Below, piece by piece: positions 10,267 to 18,180 of a stretch of DNA of 64,000 nucleotides. How positions within the stretch are numbered: the stretch's first letter is position 1; every line of letters starts with the position of its first letter. The notes under the pieces were generated by a model that was not told the origin of the DNA, did no database searches, and was given only the letters and a program-made list of their open reading frames with translations. Origin of the DNA: Erythrobacter sp. (GTDB taxonomy: Bacteria > Pseudomonadota > Alphaproteobacteria > Sphingomonadales > Sphingomonadaceae); assembly GCA_009993635.1 (NCBI GenBank), contig JAACTC010000005.1, positions 62,001 through 126,000 on the forward strand, read 5' to 3'. The translations under genes were made by a program, and so were the position numbers.

Positions 10267-10280
10267 TTGATCCAGATCAA
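10267..10280 (+). promoter_or_regulatory. perfect FNR/FixK-type box
   Basis: TTGATCCAGATCAA matches the FNR-family consensus TTGAT-N4-ATCAA exactly. It lies 34 bases after moaE and about 100 bases before the ATG at 10373. If it acts as a class II site, centred 41.5 bases before the start of transcription, the RNA would begin near 10315, just ahead of the hairpins in the leader. Confidence 0.7.
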
Positions 10281-10322
10281 GGCGCGCGCGCCCCGATCGG
10301 CGCAAACCCTTCTCGAACAGAT

Positions 10323-10365
10323 CGAGGAGCACGAATTGGGCCGCTCCTCGAATGGTTTCGAGGAG
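10323..10365 (+). promoter_or_regulatory. leader with two mutually exclusive hairpins at the ribosome-binding site
   Basis: Three segments alternate: CGAGGAGC (10323-10330), GCTCCTCG (10343-10350) and CGAGGAG (10359-10365). The middle one can pair with the first, leaving the third free, or with the third. The third contains the Shine-Dalgarno GAGGAG, spaced 7 bases from the ATG at 10373. The arrangement looks like a translational switch; no ligand or trigger can be read from the sequence. Confidence 0.5.
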
Positions 10366-10372
10366 AACGACA

Positions 10373-10909
10373 ATGTCCGAACGTCTGACCAGTGCGACCG
10401 TCGCCGAAAAGGCGATCGTTCATTCCGAACTGCCCCGGCTGCGCCGCGAACCGCACGAGCTATTCGAAAAGCGCGAGCTGGGCCTGATAGAGGCGCTGGC
10501 CCGTCCCTGCGAAGGCGAGCGGGGTGCGGTGGCGCAGCCCAATATTCGGCAGGATGTTGACCGCACCTTCGAAATGCCGAGCGCGTTCTACGTGGCGACG
10601 GTTGCGCTCTATCTCGGTTTCATCGCGATGCTGGGGATCGGGTTTGCGACGGAAGGTCTGCTGATCCCGATGGCGATCTTCGCAATTTTCATCGTCGGCC
10701 TGTTCGCCGCGCCGGGGCTATGGCTGCGGGTCGGCCCGAAGCCGCGATCGCGGGCACTGAGCGTGGGCGAGCTGATGCGCAGCGGCATTCAGACCAACAC
10801 AGGCCTGCTCAAAGGGCGCGATGCGGCGGTACAGATGATGGTGCTGCCCGTGCTGATCGTCGTCTGGGGCGGAGCCGTGCTGACGATTGCGGCCATGGTC
10901 GGCGCCTGA
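10373..10909 (+). CDS. three-helix membrane protein, unknown function, likely oxygen-regulated
   Basis: 178 residues. The first 65 are charged and soluble (LPRLRREPHELFEKRELGLIE), followed by hydrophobic segments at about 70-90 (FYVATVALYLGFIAMLGIGF), 93-115 (LIPMAIFAIFIVGLFAAPGL) and 152-177 (MMVLPVLIVVWGGAVLTIAA). No known domain is recognised. ATG 10373 is chosen because GAGGAG lies at correct spacing; the frame is open further upstream. The FNR-type box suggests induction under low oxygen, which is inference. Confidence 0.75.
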   Translation: MSERLTSATVAEKAIVHSELPRLRREPHELFEKRELGLIEALARPCEGERGAVAQPNIRQDVDRTFEMPSAFYVATVALYLGFIAMLGIGFATEGLLIPMAIFAIFIVGLFAAPGLWLRVGPKPRSRALSVGELMRSGIQTNTGLLKGRDAAVQMMVLPVLIVVWGGAVLTIAAMVGA

Positions 10910-10974
10910 CCGGGCGACAACAGGTGTGGGGGGAAGCCGCTGAGGATCGCTCGCCGGGATCGGCCGGCGCGCGA

Positions 10975-11541
10975 TCACCGCGGCGCAAGCTCGCTCAGCA
11001 CCGCATCCTGCTGCACTATCAGGCGCGCAACCGCATCGCGGGCAGCGACGATTTCCTTTACCGGTTCGCCCGCGACTTCGCGCGTGGCGACCAGCACGTT
11101 CAGATCGGCAAGCGGGATCGCGGTGCGCGACCGGATGCTGCGCAGATCGGCATAGGCGACCTCGGCCCGGCCCCACGCCTTGGAGCCCACGCCGCCCCGG
11201 CTGCGAACCGCCGCGCGGGTGGCGGGCACCGCGGCCTCGAATTCCGCATTGGCCGCGCGGGCCATCTCCGCGAGCTGCATGACGCGCTCCGCAAGGTCGG
11301 CCGAAAGGCTGCGCGGGGGAGGGGGCGGCGTCGCCGGGCCTGCCGGTTGCATCTGCCCCTCCGCACGCGGACCCACGGGCGCGGCGCCATCGGCACAGTC
11401 GCCGGTCGGCAGCGGCACCTGCCCGGTCGCGTATTCGGCATCGCGGATCGCGAGCGAGGGATAGGATCCCTCGGGCGCGCTGGCGCAGGCGGAGAGGGCC
11501 AGGGCACCGCTCAATACGGTTAAAGGACGCAGATGGTTCAT
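10975..11541 (-). CDS. predicted lipoprotein, unknown function
   Basis: 188 residues starting [21 protein letters not shown], a lipoprotein signal with lipobox LSAC. A Pro-rich linker (PATPPPPPR) is followed by a helical C-terminal part ([26 protein letters not shown]). No enzymatic motif is visible. The ORF could extend to 11598, but the signal peptide fixes the ATG at 11541. It is divergent from rplU and convergent with the membrane-protein gene. Confidence 0.75.
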   Translation of the reverse strand: MNHLRPLTVLSGALALSACASAPEGSYPSLAIRDAEYATGQVPLPTGDCADGAAPVGPRAEGQMQPAGPATPPPPPRSLSADLAERVMQLAEMARAANAEFEAAVPATRAAVRSRGGVGSKAWGRAEVAYADLRSIRSRTAIPLADLNVLVATREVAGEPVKEIVAARDAVARLIVQQDAVLSELAPR

Positions 11542-11617
11542 GCGCGCATCCTTAGCACGCAGCGTGCGGCGTGGTAGGGGCGATGCGCAAAAGCACACAT
11601 TTCTCCCACGCCCGGCG

Positions 11618-11646
11618 TTGACTTCGCGCCGACCTTACCGTAAGCG
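11618..11646 (+). promoter_or_regulatory. possible rplU promoter
   Basis: TTGACT at 11618-11623 stands 17 bases before TAAGCG at 11641-11646, a plausible sigma-70-type -35 with a weak -10 for a GC-rich genome. It is the best candidate in the divergent gap of 199 bases between the lipoprotein gene and rplU. Confidence 0.35.
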
Positions 11647-11740
11647 CGCCCTTCTTTGGGGGGCACGCCACAGGTGTTGCCCGTCGACACGTCGTCCCAT
11701 ATGGGGCGGGGTCAAAGCTAAACGATTGAAAGTAGAACCG

Positions 11741-12256
11741 ATGTTCGCAGTGGTGCGCACGGGCGGCAAGCAATACCGGGTTGCCGCCGGAGATAAAATC
11801 GCAGTCGAAAAGCTCGCAGGTGAAGCCGGCGACACGATCACCCTGGGTGACGTGCTGCTTGCAGGCGAGGGCGACAGCCTTTCGGACGCTGGCAAGGTTT
11901 CCGTTTCGGCGGAAATCATCGCCCAGGCGAAGAGCGAGAAGGTGGTGGTGTTCAAGAAGCGCCGTCGCCACAATTATCGCCGCAAGAACGGCCATCGCCA
12001 GCAGCTGACGCTGCTGCGCATCCTCGAAGTGGGCGAAGGCAGCAAGAAGGCTGCCGCAAAGCCCGCCGCGAAGAAGGCCGACACGTCGGCTGACGACGCG
12101 AAGGCCGATGCGCCCGCGAAGAAGGCTCCGGCCAAGAAGGCTGCCGCGAAGACTGCGGACAAGCCCGAGGCCAAGAAGGCCGCACCGAAGAAGACGGCTG
12201 CGACCAAGAAGGCCCCCGCCAAGAAGGCGGCTGACAAGGATTCGGGCGACGCGTAA
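11741..12256 (+). CDS. rplU: 50S ribosomal protein L21 with Lys/Ala-rich C-terminal extension
   Basis: Residues 1 to about 103 are a complete L21 ([14 protein letters not shown] at the start; [23 protein letters not shown] near the end). A further tail of about 68 residues consists of Lys, Ala and Pro repeats ([16 protein letters not shown]), like histone H1-type or nucleoid-binding tails. Ordinary L21 is about 103 residues, so the tail is an addition. It may bind rRNA or DNA nonspecifically. The frame upstream of 11741 is open, but MFAVV is the conserved start. rpmA follows. Confidence 0.96.
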   Translation: MFAVVRTGGKQYRVAAGDKIAVEKLAGEAGDTITLGDVLLAGEGDSLSDAGKVSVSAEIIAQAKSEKVVVFKKRRRHNYRRKNGHRQQLTLLRILEVGEGSKKAAAKPAAKKADTSADDAKADAPAKKAPAKKAAAKTADKPEAKKAAPKKTAATKKAPAKKAADKDSGDA

Positions 12257-12290
12257 GCGCGCGGCCCAGTACGGATAAGGACGAAGCGCA

Positions 12291-12560
12291 ATGGCACATA
12301 AAAAAGCAGGCGGCTCATCGCGGAACGGTCGCGATTCGGCAGGCCGTCGTCTCGGCGTGAAGAAGTTCGGCAGCGAAGGCGTTGTCGCGGGCAACATTAT
12401 CGTGCGCCAGCGTGGCACCAAGTACTATCCCGGCAGCAATGTCGGCATGGGCAAGGACCACACGCTGTTTGCGCTGACCGACGGTGTCGTTCGCTTCCAC
12501 GACGGCAAGCTCAATCGCAAATACGTATCGGTCGACATGCTTGCGGAAGCAGCTGAATAA
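12291..12560 (+). CDS. rpmA: 50S ribosomal protein L27
   Basis: 89 residues starting [20 protein letters not shown], the conserved L27 N-terminus whose tail reaches the peptidyl-transferase centre. [15 protein letters not shown] and [12 protein letters not shown] are also family signatures. An AAGGACG ribosome-binding site lies upstream. It forms the usual rplU-rpmA pair and ends before a strong terminator. Confidence 0.98.
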   Translation: MAHKKAGGSSRNGRDSAGRRLGVKKFGSEGVVAGNIIVRQRGTKYYPGSNVGMGKDHTLFALTDGVVRFHDGKLNRKYVSVDMLAEAAE

Positions 12561-12624
12561 CGCGACGGTTCACGAACAGGGCCGTCCAACGAGGCGGCCC
12601 CGCCGGAGGTAACATCCGGCCATC

Positions 12625-12658
12625 AAGGGAGAGGGGGCCAGCCCCGTCTCCCTTTTTT
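12625..12658 (+). terminator. Rho-independent terminator of the rplU-rpmA operon
   Basis: The stem AAGGGAGA ... TCTCCCTT encloses an inner GGGGC/GCCCC pairing with a tiny loop and is followed by a run of T (CCTTTTTT). It is about 65 bases after the rpmA stop, in the right orientation. Confidence 0.85.
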
Positions 12659-12717
12659 CGTCTCCCTTGTCGGCGCGGCTCTTTGGAGGAAGATCCGTGC
12701 CATCGGGGAGAAGTGCG

Positions 12718-13269
12718 ATGTTTCATCGGAGCGAGAGATTGCTGTTGCGGCCACCCTGGCCGGAGGACTGGGGCGCGGTCCACGCTGGGATCGCGGACGA
12801 GGGAATCGTGCGCAACCTCGCCAGCGCACCCTGGCCCTACGCGCCCGACGACGCGCGGGAGTGGTGCGCACAGGGGCAGGACCCCCGCGCACCGCGTTTC
12901 CTCATCACGCTGGCCAATAGCGGCGAGGTGATCGGCTGCATCGGCTTCGGCCCGCTGCCGGCCGAAGATGGCGGCGGGGACGGCACGATGGAGATGGGAT
13001 ACTGGATCGCCCGGCGGCATTGGGGGCAGGGCTACGCCACCGAAGCGGCGCGCGCGGTTCTGGAAATCGCGCTGGCCACCGGCCATCCGCGCATCGTAGC
13101 GGGCCATTTCATCGATAATCCCGCCTCGGGCAGGGTTCTGCGCAAGGCGGGCCTGCTGCCGACCGGCAAGATCGGGCTGCAATTCAGCAAGGGGCGTGGC
13201 TACGAGACCCAGACCATCGGCTACGCGCTCGATCTGGGGGCGAGCGGCTCGCTGCCCGAAGCAGCCTGA
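12718..13269 (+). CDS. GNAT family N-acetyltransferase (RimJ/RimL type)
   Basis: Acetyl-CoA-dependent N-acyltransferase of the RimJ/RimL subgroup. The start SERLLLRPPWPEDW, the core MEMGYWIARRHWGQGYATEA with the acetyl-CoA pyrophosphate loop (RxxWGQGYA), and the C-terminal NPASGRVLRKAGL are typical. The substrate cannot be deduced. ATG 12718 is preceded by GGGGAG; a GTG at 12697 with a strong GGAGGA and an ATG at 12667 are alternatives. Confidence 0.85.
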   Translation: MFHRSERLLLRPPWPEDWGAVHAGIADEGIVRNLASAPWPYAPDDAREWCAQGQDPRAPRFLITLANSGEVIGCIGFGPLPAEDGGGDGTMEMGYWIARRHWGQGYATEAARAVLEIALATGHPRIVAGHFIDNPASGRVLRKAGLLPTGKIGLQFSKGRGYETQTIGYALDLGASGSLPEAA

Positions 13270-13300
13270 CCGGTGCTCGCCTGCCTGCGCCGACGCCGTT

Positions 13301-14149
13301 TCAGGCGGGGAGCAGTGCGTCCTCGTAGTCGCCCTCGTACTTGCCGATCAGCGCACGGTCGTCGTGGTCCCACGGGTGGAAGCCGGGCTTGAAATAGCTC
13401 AGCCATGCGGGGAAGCAGCGGCGCAGCACGCCGGGCGTGCCAAACAGGTATTTCGCCAGGCCCCAATGCGCACGCCAGCCGGTGATGCCATCCTGCGCAA
13501 GCAGTTCGGTCGCATCGACCCAGCGGTTGTTGAGGAAACGCTTGGTCACCGCCATCATGATGATGCTGCGGCGCATCCAGCGTTGGAAGCCACTCCATTC
13601 GCGGGTTGCGTGGTTCCACACATCGTAGGCTACGCCCTTGTGCTCGATTTCCTCGACCGCATGCCATTCCCACATCTTGCGCAGTTCGGGGTCCGAATCG
13701 ACAAAATGCTGCGGATTGGCGAGGAATTCGTGCGCCATCATCGCAGTGTAGTGCTCCAGCGCCATCGTGACGCCCAGCTTGGCGATCGCCGGGCGGCCCT
13801 TCGCCAGCTCCAGCAGTTCGGCGGTACGACGGTCGATCATGTCCATGTCGTAGCCCGCGTCTGCGGCAAGCCGGTTGAACGCCACATGCTCGCGCGTGTG
13901 GTTGATTTCCTGTTTCACGAAGGCGCGGATTTCGGCCGCGAGCTTCGCGTCGGTGCCCTCGCGGAAGGCCTTCACCGATTCGATGAAAAAGGCCTCTCCG
14001 CGTGGGAAGGTGCCGGACAATGCGTTGTGCCATGCGGTGCCGAACGGCTCACCGGCCCACCAGCGCGAAGGCGTGGTGTGGCGATTGAAGCGTTCGTCGC
14101 GAATGGTGATCGCGGTGTCTGCTGCAAGGTCTTTGTCGTGAGCGGTCAT
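13301..14149 (-). CDS. metal-dependent hydrolase, PF10118-like (diiron carboxylate type)
   Basis: 282-residue protein resembling the predicted metal-dependent hydrolases of PF10118. Conserved acidic and His residues suggest a ferritin-like di-metal site: FIESVKAFREG, KQEINHTREHVAFN, ALEHYTAMMAHEF and WHAVEEIEHKGVAYDVWNH. The reaction is unknown. It is divergent from a TetR-type regulator with repeated TGACATT motifs in the shared promoter, so it is the likely regulatory target. Confidence 0.75.
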   Translation of the reverse strand: MTAHDKDLAADTAITIRDERFNRHTTPSRWWAGEPFGTAWHNALSGTFPRGEAFFIESVKAFREGTDAKLAAEIRAFVKQEINHTREHVAFNRLAADAGYDMDMIDRRTAELLELAKGRPAIAKLGVTMALEHYTAMMAHEFLANPQHFVDSDPELRKMWEWHAVEEIEHKGVAYDVWNHATREWSGFQRWMRRSIIMMAVTKRFLNNRWVDATELLAQDGITGWRAHWGLAKYLFGTPGVLRRCFPAWLSYFKPGFHPWDHDDRALIGKYEGDYEDALLPA

Positions 14150-14203
14150 GATGTTTTGTCCGTATTCCGTAACGTCGTTTTCGGCTGCACTATAACTTAC
14201 ACC

Positions 14204-14231
14204 AATGTCAGTAGCATTAACGGGAATGTCA
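14204..14231. promoter_or_regulatory. repeated AATGTCA half-sites between hydrolase and TetR genes
   Basis: AATGTCA occurs at 14204-14210 and again at 14225-14231, exactly 21 bases (two helical turns) apart. The first also forms a short inverted repeat, AATG-N7-CATT (14204-14218). The location between divergent genes fits an operator of the TetR-type regulator. Confidence 0.4.
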
Positions 14232-14278
14232 ATAGGAGGTTCCTTGCTGCGCGCGCCGCGGGGGACTACGAAGCGGCG

Positions 14279-14884
14279 ATGGCCACCCGAAAACGTTTGA
14301 GTCCCGAAGAATCGCGCGCCGGCGCGCTGGAAGCCGCGCGCGATCTGTTGATCGAGGCGGGGCCACAGGCGGTCACGCTAAAGGCGGTTGGCGCGCGCGT
14401 GGGGCGTACCCATGCAAACCTGCTGCACCATTTCGGCTCGGCCGCGGGCCTGCAACATGCGCTGGGCGCCTATCTGGCGCAGTCGGTGTGCGACCGGATC
14501 GCAGCCACGATTCGTGCGGGCCGGGTTGGTGCGGCGTCGCCGCGGATGGTCGTCGACCAGGCGTTCGACGCGTTCGACGGGGAAGGCGGGGGCGCGCTGG
14601 TCAGCTGGCTACTCGCGACCGGGCAGGAGGATGCGCTCGAACCCTTTGTGAAGGCGATCCACGAGATGATCGAGGATGTGCATCGCGAAGGTGAAGCTGC
14701 AGGCCTTGCGGCCGATCGCGACGCACTCGAATCGACGCTGACCGTGGTGCTTCTGGCGCTCGGCCAGTCGCTCATCGGGTCACCCCTGGCGTCGGCGCTC
14801 AACCTGCCGGACAAGACCGCGCGCGACATCGCCGAGCAGTTCGTGGTCGATTCGCTGGAGAAGGCGGGGCGGGCGGCGGTTTAG
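14279..14884 (+). CDS. TetR/AcrR family transcriptional regulator
   Basis: 201 residues. The N-terminal DNA-binding domain reads ESRAGALEAARDLLIEAG then VTLKAVGARVGRTHANLLHHFG, the classic TetR helix-turn-helix. The C-terminal half is a variable helical ligand and dimer domain. The reading frame is open for a kilobase upstream, but ATG 14279 is the only sensible start: the preceding residues run through the divergent promoter and the opposite gene. It probably controls the divergent metal-dependent hydrolase. Confidence 0.88.
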   Translation: MATRKRLSPEESRAGALEAARDLLIEAGPQAVTLKAVGARVGRTHANLLHHFGSAAGLQHALGAYLAQSVCDRIAATIRAGRVGAASPRMVVDQAFDAFDGEGGGALVSWLLATGQEDALEPFVKAIHEMIEDVHREGEAAGLAADRDALESTLTVVLLALGQSLIGSPLASALNLPDKTARDIAEQFVVDSLEKAGRAAV

Positions 14885-14893
14885 GCCATACAA

Positions 14894-15008
14894 CTCCTCC
14901 CCATTGAGGGGGAGATAGGGTGGGGGTGTACGGCAACTATGGCTTGGCTGGACGAGGTAGCGAGCGCCGAACCCCCACACCCGGCCCCTCCCCACGGGGA
15001 GGGGAGGT
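14894..15008. repeat. palindromic repeat downstream of the TetR gene
   Basis: CTCCTCCCC (14894-14902) faces GGGGGAG (14908-14914), then GGGTGGGGGT. At the far end, AACCCCCACACCC precedes a second CCCCTCCCC/GGGGAGGGG hairpin. The two halves are complementary over their length. It belongs with the elements at 6974 and 9408 and sits between two convergent genes. Confidence 0.7.
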
Positions 15009-15035
15009 GGATGGCGTGGGGATAGTGTGATTGCG

Positions 15036-15761
15036 TTACTCCGGCGCTTCCAGCCGCATCCAGCCGGGCACTAGATCCGCCGGAATATCCGCCACGCGCA
15101 GGTGGTCCACCGCGTAACCAATGTCGGGGTACTCCGCCTTGCGGCGTTTCTCTTCCGACCGGTCGAGCGGCACCACCACCAGTCGCCGGTTGACCTTCTG
15201 CCGCCAATTCATCCGCGCGGTGTTTTCCTGACCGATATAGCAGCCCTTGTTGAAGCTGACGCCGTTCAGCTCGACCGCGTTGGTCTCCAGCCACAGGATA
15301 TCGCCGATCTCGGCCTGCCCTTCGGCCACGCCGCGCGCCAGGCGGTGGGCGCGCCATGCATTGTCGGCGGCGTCGCCGTCTGTCGCGGTCGAGAGCCAGC
15401 GGTGCCCGAGTGCGGGCAGGCGCGGGTCGGCGGGGTGGGCGTCGTCGCTCTTGCTCCAGTGGACTGACAGGCTGTCGTCCCGCGCGATGGCGATCTTGCG
15501 ACGCAGGCGATAGAGCGAAAGGCGTTTGACCAGATCGTCTGCCGTGGCCGCCTCGCAATCGAGCAGGATGTCGGCACCTTCGCGCCACACGATCATGTCG
15601 AACATTGTCTTGCCCTGCGCGCTCAGCAGCGCGGCATAGACGGGCAATTCGCCGCTCACATTGTTGGTCAGCAGGCCTTGCAGGAAGTCGGTGACGTTCT
15701 CGCCTTCGTCCTGGGGGGACAGGCGGATCACGGCGCGGGAATCGAGGCGGGTTGCTGTCAT
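15036..15761 (-). CDS. ygfZ: YgfZ/GcvT domain protein (Fe-S cluster biogenesis, folate-binding)
   Basis: 241-residue member of the YgfZ/IBA57 family, which supports repair or assembly of certain Fe-S enzymes in a folate-dependent way. The diagnostic motif K-G-C-Y-x-G-Q-E is present as [14 protein letters not shown]. The start [20 protein letters not shown] is chosen over an open upstream extension to 15854. It is divergent from pyrC. Confidence 0.88.
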   Translation of the reverse strand: MTATRLDSRAVIRLSPQDEGENVTDFLQGLLTNNVSGELPVYAALLSAQGKTMFDMIVWREGADILLDCEAATADDLVKRLSLYRLRRKIAIARDDSLSVHWSKSDDAHPADPRLPALGHRWLSTATDGDAADNAWRAHRLARGVAEGQAEIGDILWLETNAVELNGVSFNKGCYIGQENTARMNWRQKVNRRLVVVPLDRSEEKRRKAEYPDIGYAVDHLRVADIPADLVPGWMRLEAPE

Positions 15762-15911
15762 GCTGTGCAGATAGGCGCTGGCAGTGCCGCGTGCCAGATG
15801 CGCTTCTGTCCTACACCTTGCAGGCGCGCTATCCCGGCAGGCATGATCCAGCAACCCCGCCTCAATGTCCTGTCGCCACGGCGGATCGGGGAGGGGAGTT
15901 TTTTCCGCTCA

Positions 15912-15934
15912 GGACACTGTGTCAGGTGTGTCAG
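15912..15934. repeat. 23-base repeat, copy 1
   Basis: The sequence starting GGACACTGTGTCAGG and ending GTGTGTCAG recurs exactly, inverted, at 40750-40772. Both copies are preceded (in repeat orientation) by a short T run a few bases upstream. It contains GACACTGTGTC, a perfect 11-base palindrome. Here it lies in the ygfZ-pyrC divergent gap. Confidence 0.65.
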
Positions 15935-15973
15935 GGCTCCCCTGCGGCGCACTGTTGGGCTAGGGCACGGGGC

Positions 15974-17011
15974 ATGACGACAAGCCTCAGCATCCGCCGC
16001 CCCGACGACTGGCACGTTCACCTGCGCGATGGCGCAATGCTGCAAAGCGTGGTCGGCGCAACCGCGCGCCAGTTCGCCCGCGCGATTGTGATGCCTAACC
16101 TCACGCCGCCGGTGACCACGGCGGCGCTGGCGCGCGCCTATCGCGAAAGGATCATGGCTGCGGTGCCCGAAGGGGTGGTCTTCACTCCGCTGATGACCGC
16201 CTATCTGACCGACGACACCGATCCGGCAGACCTGATCGGCGGCTATCGAGAGGGCGTGTTCACCGCGGCGAAGCTCTATCCGGCCAATGCCACCACCAAC
16301 TCCGCGCATGGCGTGACCGACATCGGCAAACTGCGCCCGGTGTTCGAAGCGATGGCCGAGGCGGGCATGGTGCTGTGCGTTCATGGCGAGGTGACAGACG
16401 CCGAGATCGACATCTTCGATCGCGAGGCGGTGTTTATCGAGCGCATCCTCGCGCCGCTCCACCGCGAACTGCCCCAGCTGAAGATCGCATTCGAGCACAT
16501 CACCAGCCGCCACGCGGTCGAATTCGTGGAAAGCGCGGGCGAGAACGTGGGCGCAACGATCACGCCGCACCACCTTCACATCAACCGCAATGCGATGCTG
16601 GTCGGCGGGATGCGCCCGCATGCCTATTGCCTGCCCGTCGCCAAGCGGGAGGAGCATCGGCTGGCGCTGCGTGCGTTTGCGACCGGTGGATCGGCCAAGG
16701 TGTTCCTCGGCACCGACAGCGCGCCGCACGAACAGCACGCGAAGGAAAGCGCATGCGGCTGTGCGGGCATCTACAACGCACCGCACGCGCTCGAGGCCTA
16801 TCTCCAGGTGTTCGAGGAAGAGGGCGCGCTGGACCGGTTCGAAGCCTTCGCCTCGCTAAATGGGCCGCGCTTCTACGGGCTGCCGGTGAATGGGGACACG
16901 GTGACGCTGGTGAAGCGGGATCAAGCGGTGCCCGAGGATATCCCCGCTGCGGGATCGCAGGTGGTGCCGTTCATGGCGGGCAAGACGCTTGGGTGGAGTT
17001 TCGAAGCCTAG
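15974..17011 (+). CDS. pyrC: dihydroorotase (class II)
   Basis: Zinc enzyme of pyrimidine biosynthesis that closes carbamoyl aspartate to dihydroorotate. The N-terminal metal motif [10 protein letters not shown], the carboxylated-Lys region ([15 protein letters not shown]), [18 protein letters not shown] and [15 protein letters not shown] are visible. The 345 residues match the E. coli-like short form. ATG 15974 is chosen; upstream codons are intergenic repeat. The stop codon overlaps that of convergent rarD in CTAG. Confidence 0.96.
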   Translation: MTTSLSIRRPDDWHVHLRDGAMLQSVVGATARQFARAIVMPNLTPPVTTAALARAYRERIMAAVPEGVVFTPLMTAYLTDDTDPADLIGGYREGVFTAAKLYPANATTNSAHGVTDIGKLRPVFEAMAEAGMVLCVHGEVTDAEIDIFDREAVFIERILAPLHRELPQLKIAFEHITSRHAVEFVESAGENVGATITPHHLHINRNAMLVGGMRPHAYCLPVAKREEHRLALRAFATGGSAKVFLGTDSAPHEQHAKESACGCAGIYNAPHALEAYLQVFEEEGALDRFEAFASLNGPRFYGLPVNGDTVTLVKRDQAVPEDIPAAGSQVVPFMAGKTLGWSFEA

Positions 17012-17937
17012 CTGACCGGGGTGGGCTTGCGAGGCTTCCGCCGCGCCAGCAGATCCCACACGAAGATCGCGGCGGCCAGCCAGATGCAGCCGAAGCAGAA
17101 GGCTTGCGCCGGGTGCAACTCCTCGCCGAAGACGGTCAGGCCCAAGATGAAGACGATGCTGGGCGCAAGGAACTGGACGAAGCCGAGAACCGAGTAGTCC
17201 ATCCGCCGCGCGGCAATCGCGAACAGCAGCAGCGGAAAGGCGGTCAGCGCGCCACCCAGCGCGATTGCGAGGCTCAGGCCAATGTCGCTGCCGAATGCCG
17301 ATCCCTGCGGGCTCGCCGCGAACCACGCCGCCACGCCCAGCGCGGGCAGCAGCAGGATCGCGCTCTCGATGGTGAGGCCGGGCAGCGCGCCCACGCTAAC
17401 CTGCTTGCGAAGCAGGCCATAGGTGCCGAAACTGAGGGCCAGCGTCAGGCTGATCCACAAGGTGGTGAGCGCACCTGCGGCCAGCACCGCAATGCCGATA
17501 CCGGCGAGGCCCACCGCAACCCACTGCGCCCGGCTCAGCGTCTCTTTGAGCAGCATCGTGCCCAGCAGCACGTTGACCAGCGGATTGATGTAGTAACCCA
17601 GACTCGCCGCGTAGACCTGATTCTGCTGGATGGCCCAGACGTAAACCACCCAGTTCACCGCAATCAGTATCGCGCTGGCGGTCAGGATCAGCAGGGCGCG
17701 GCGATCTTTAAGGGCTTCGCGGATGGCGGGGAACTGGCCGCGGAAGGCGACGATCAGCAGGCAGATCGGCAGCGTCCACACGATCCGCCAGCCGACGAAC
17801 TCGAACGCGGGCACCTGCCGCACCAGCAGAAGGTAGAGCGGCATGAAGCCCCACAGGACGTATGCCGCCAGTGCCTGCGGCACGCCGGATGCCAGACGCC
17901 CGCCGGGTGTGGGGGATTCGTCGCTCATTGCATGCAA
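17008..17937 (-). CDS. rarD: EamA family transporter RarD
   Basis: Ten-helix drug/metabolite-transporter-superfamily permease, about 309 residues. The signature [29 protein letters not shown] is RarD-like, as is [27 protein letters not shown] at mid-protein. The substrate is unknown. Either ATG 17937 (MHAMSDES) or 17928 (MSDES) may be used; a GAGG lies upstream of both. Confidence 0.9.
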   Translation of the reverse strand: MHAMSDESPTPGGRLASGVPQALAAYVLWGFMPLYLLLVRQVPAFEFVGWRIVWTLPICLLIVAFRGQFPAIREALKDRRALLILTASAILIAVNWVVYVWAIQQNQVYAASLGYYINPLVNVLLGTMLLKETLSRAQWVAVGLAGIGIAVLAAGALTTLWISLTLALSFGTYGLLRKQVSVGALPGLTIESAILLLPALGVAAWFAASPQGSAFGSDIGLSLAIALGGALTAFPLLLFAIAARRMDYSVLGFVQFLAPSIVFILGLTVFGEELHPAQAFCFGCIWLAAAIFVWDLLARRKPRKPTPVS

Positions 17938-17959
17938 CCTCGCCTGTACAAAAGCCGGA

Positions 17960-18160
17960 ACGAATGTTGCCAGCCGTTCACATTAACCGCTCTATTTATG
18001 AACAACGCACTGATTCGAAGCGGCCGCAACACGTTGCCGCAGCGGATCGGCGGCGACGAGTTTTCGGTCTTCTGCCCTCGTTCGCGGGGGTCGAGGCGCG
18101 GCGTCCCACCAGCGCCGTGGAAGGCGCCCCGGCCATTCCAGTGCCGGGGCGCTTTCTTTC
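17960..18160 (+). ncRNA. candidate small RNA on the plus strand (speculative)
   Basis: Both flanking genes, rarD and astD, are on the minus strand, yet the terminator-like hairpin ending at 18152 is followed by CTTTCTTTC only on the plus strand. That suggests a plus-strand transcript ending here. TTGCCA followed about 20 bases later by TATTTAT near 17990 could be a weak promoter. The start is not determined and the limits are approximate. It contains a short segment that would read RIGGDEFSVF. Confidence 0.25.
18123..18160 (+). terminator. strong hairpin with plus-strand T-rich tail
   Basis: GCGCCCCGGC at 18124-18133 pairs perfectly with GCCGGGGCGC at 18143-18152; the loop is 9 bases. The plus-strand tail is CTTTCTTTC, while the minus-strand tail is CCTTCC. 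It may end astD transcripts by hairpin strength alone, or end an unannotated plus-strand RNA. Confidence 0.65.
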
Positions 18161-18180
18161 GTCCGGATTTCACTACGGTG

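Noticed and set aside
13196..14278. Long upstream extension of the TetR frame
   Set aside because: It crosses the hydrolase gene on the other strand and the divergent promoter; the TetR fold begins at 14279.
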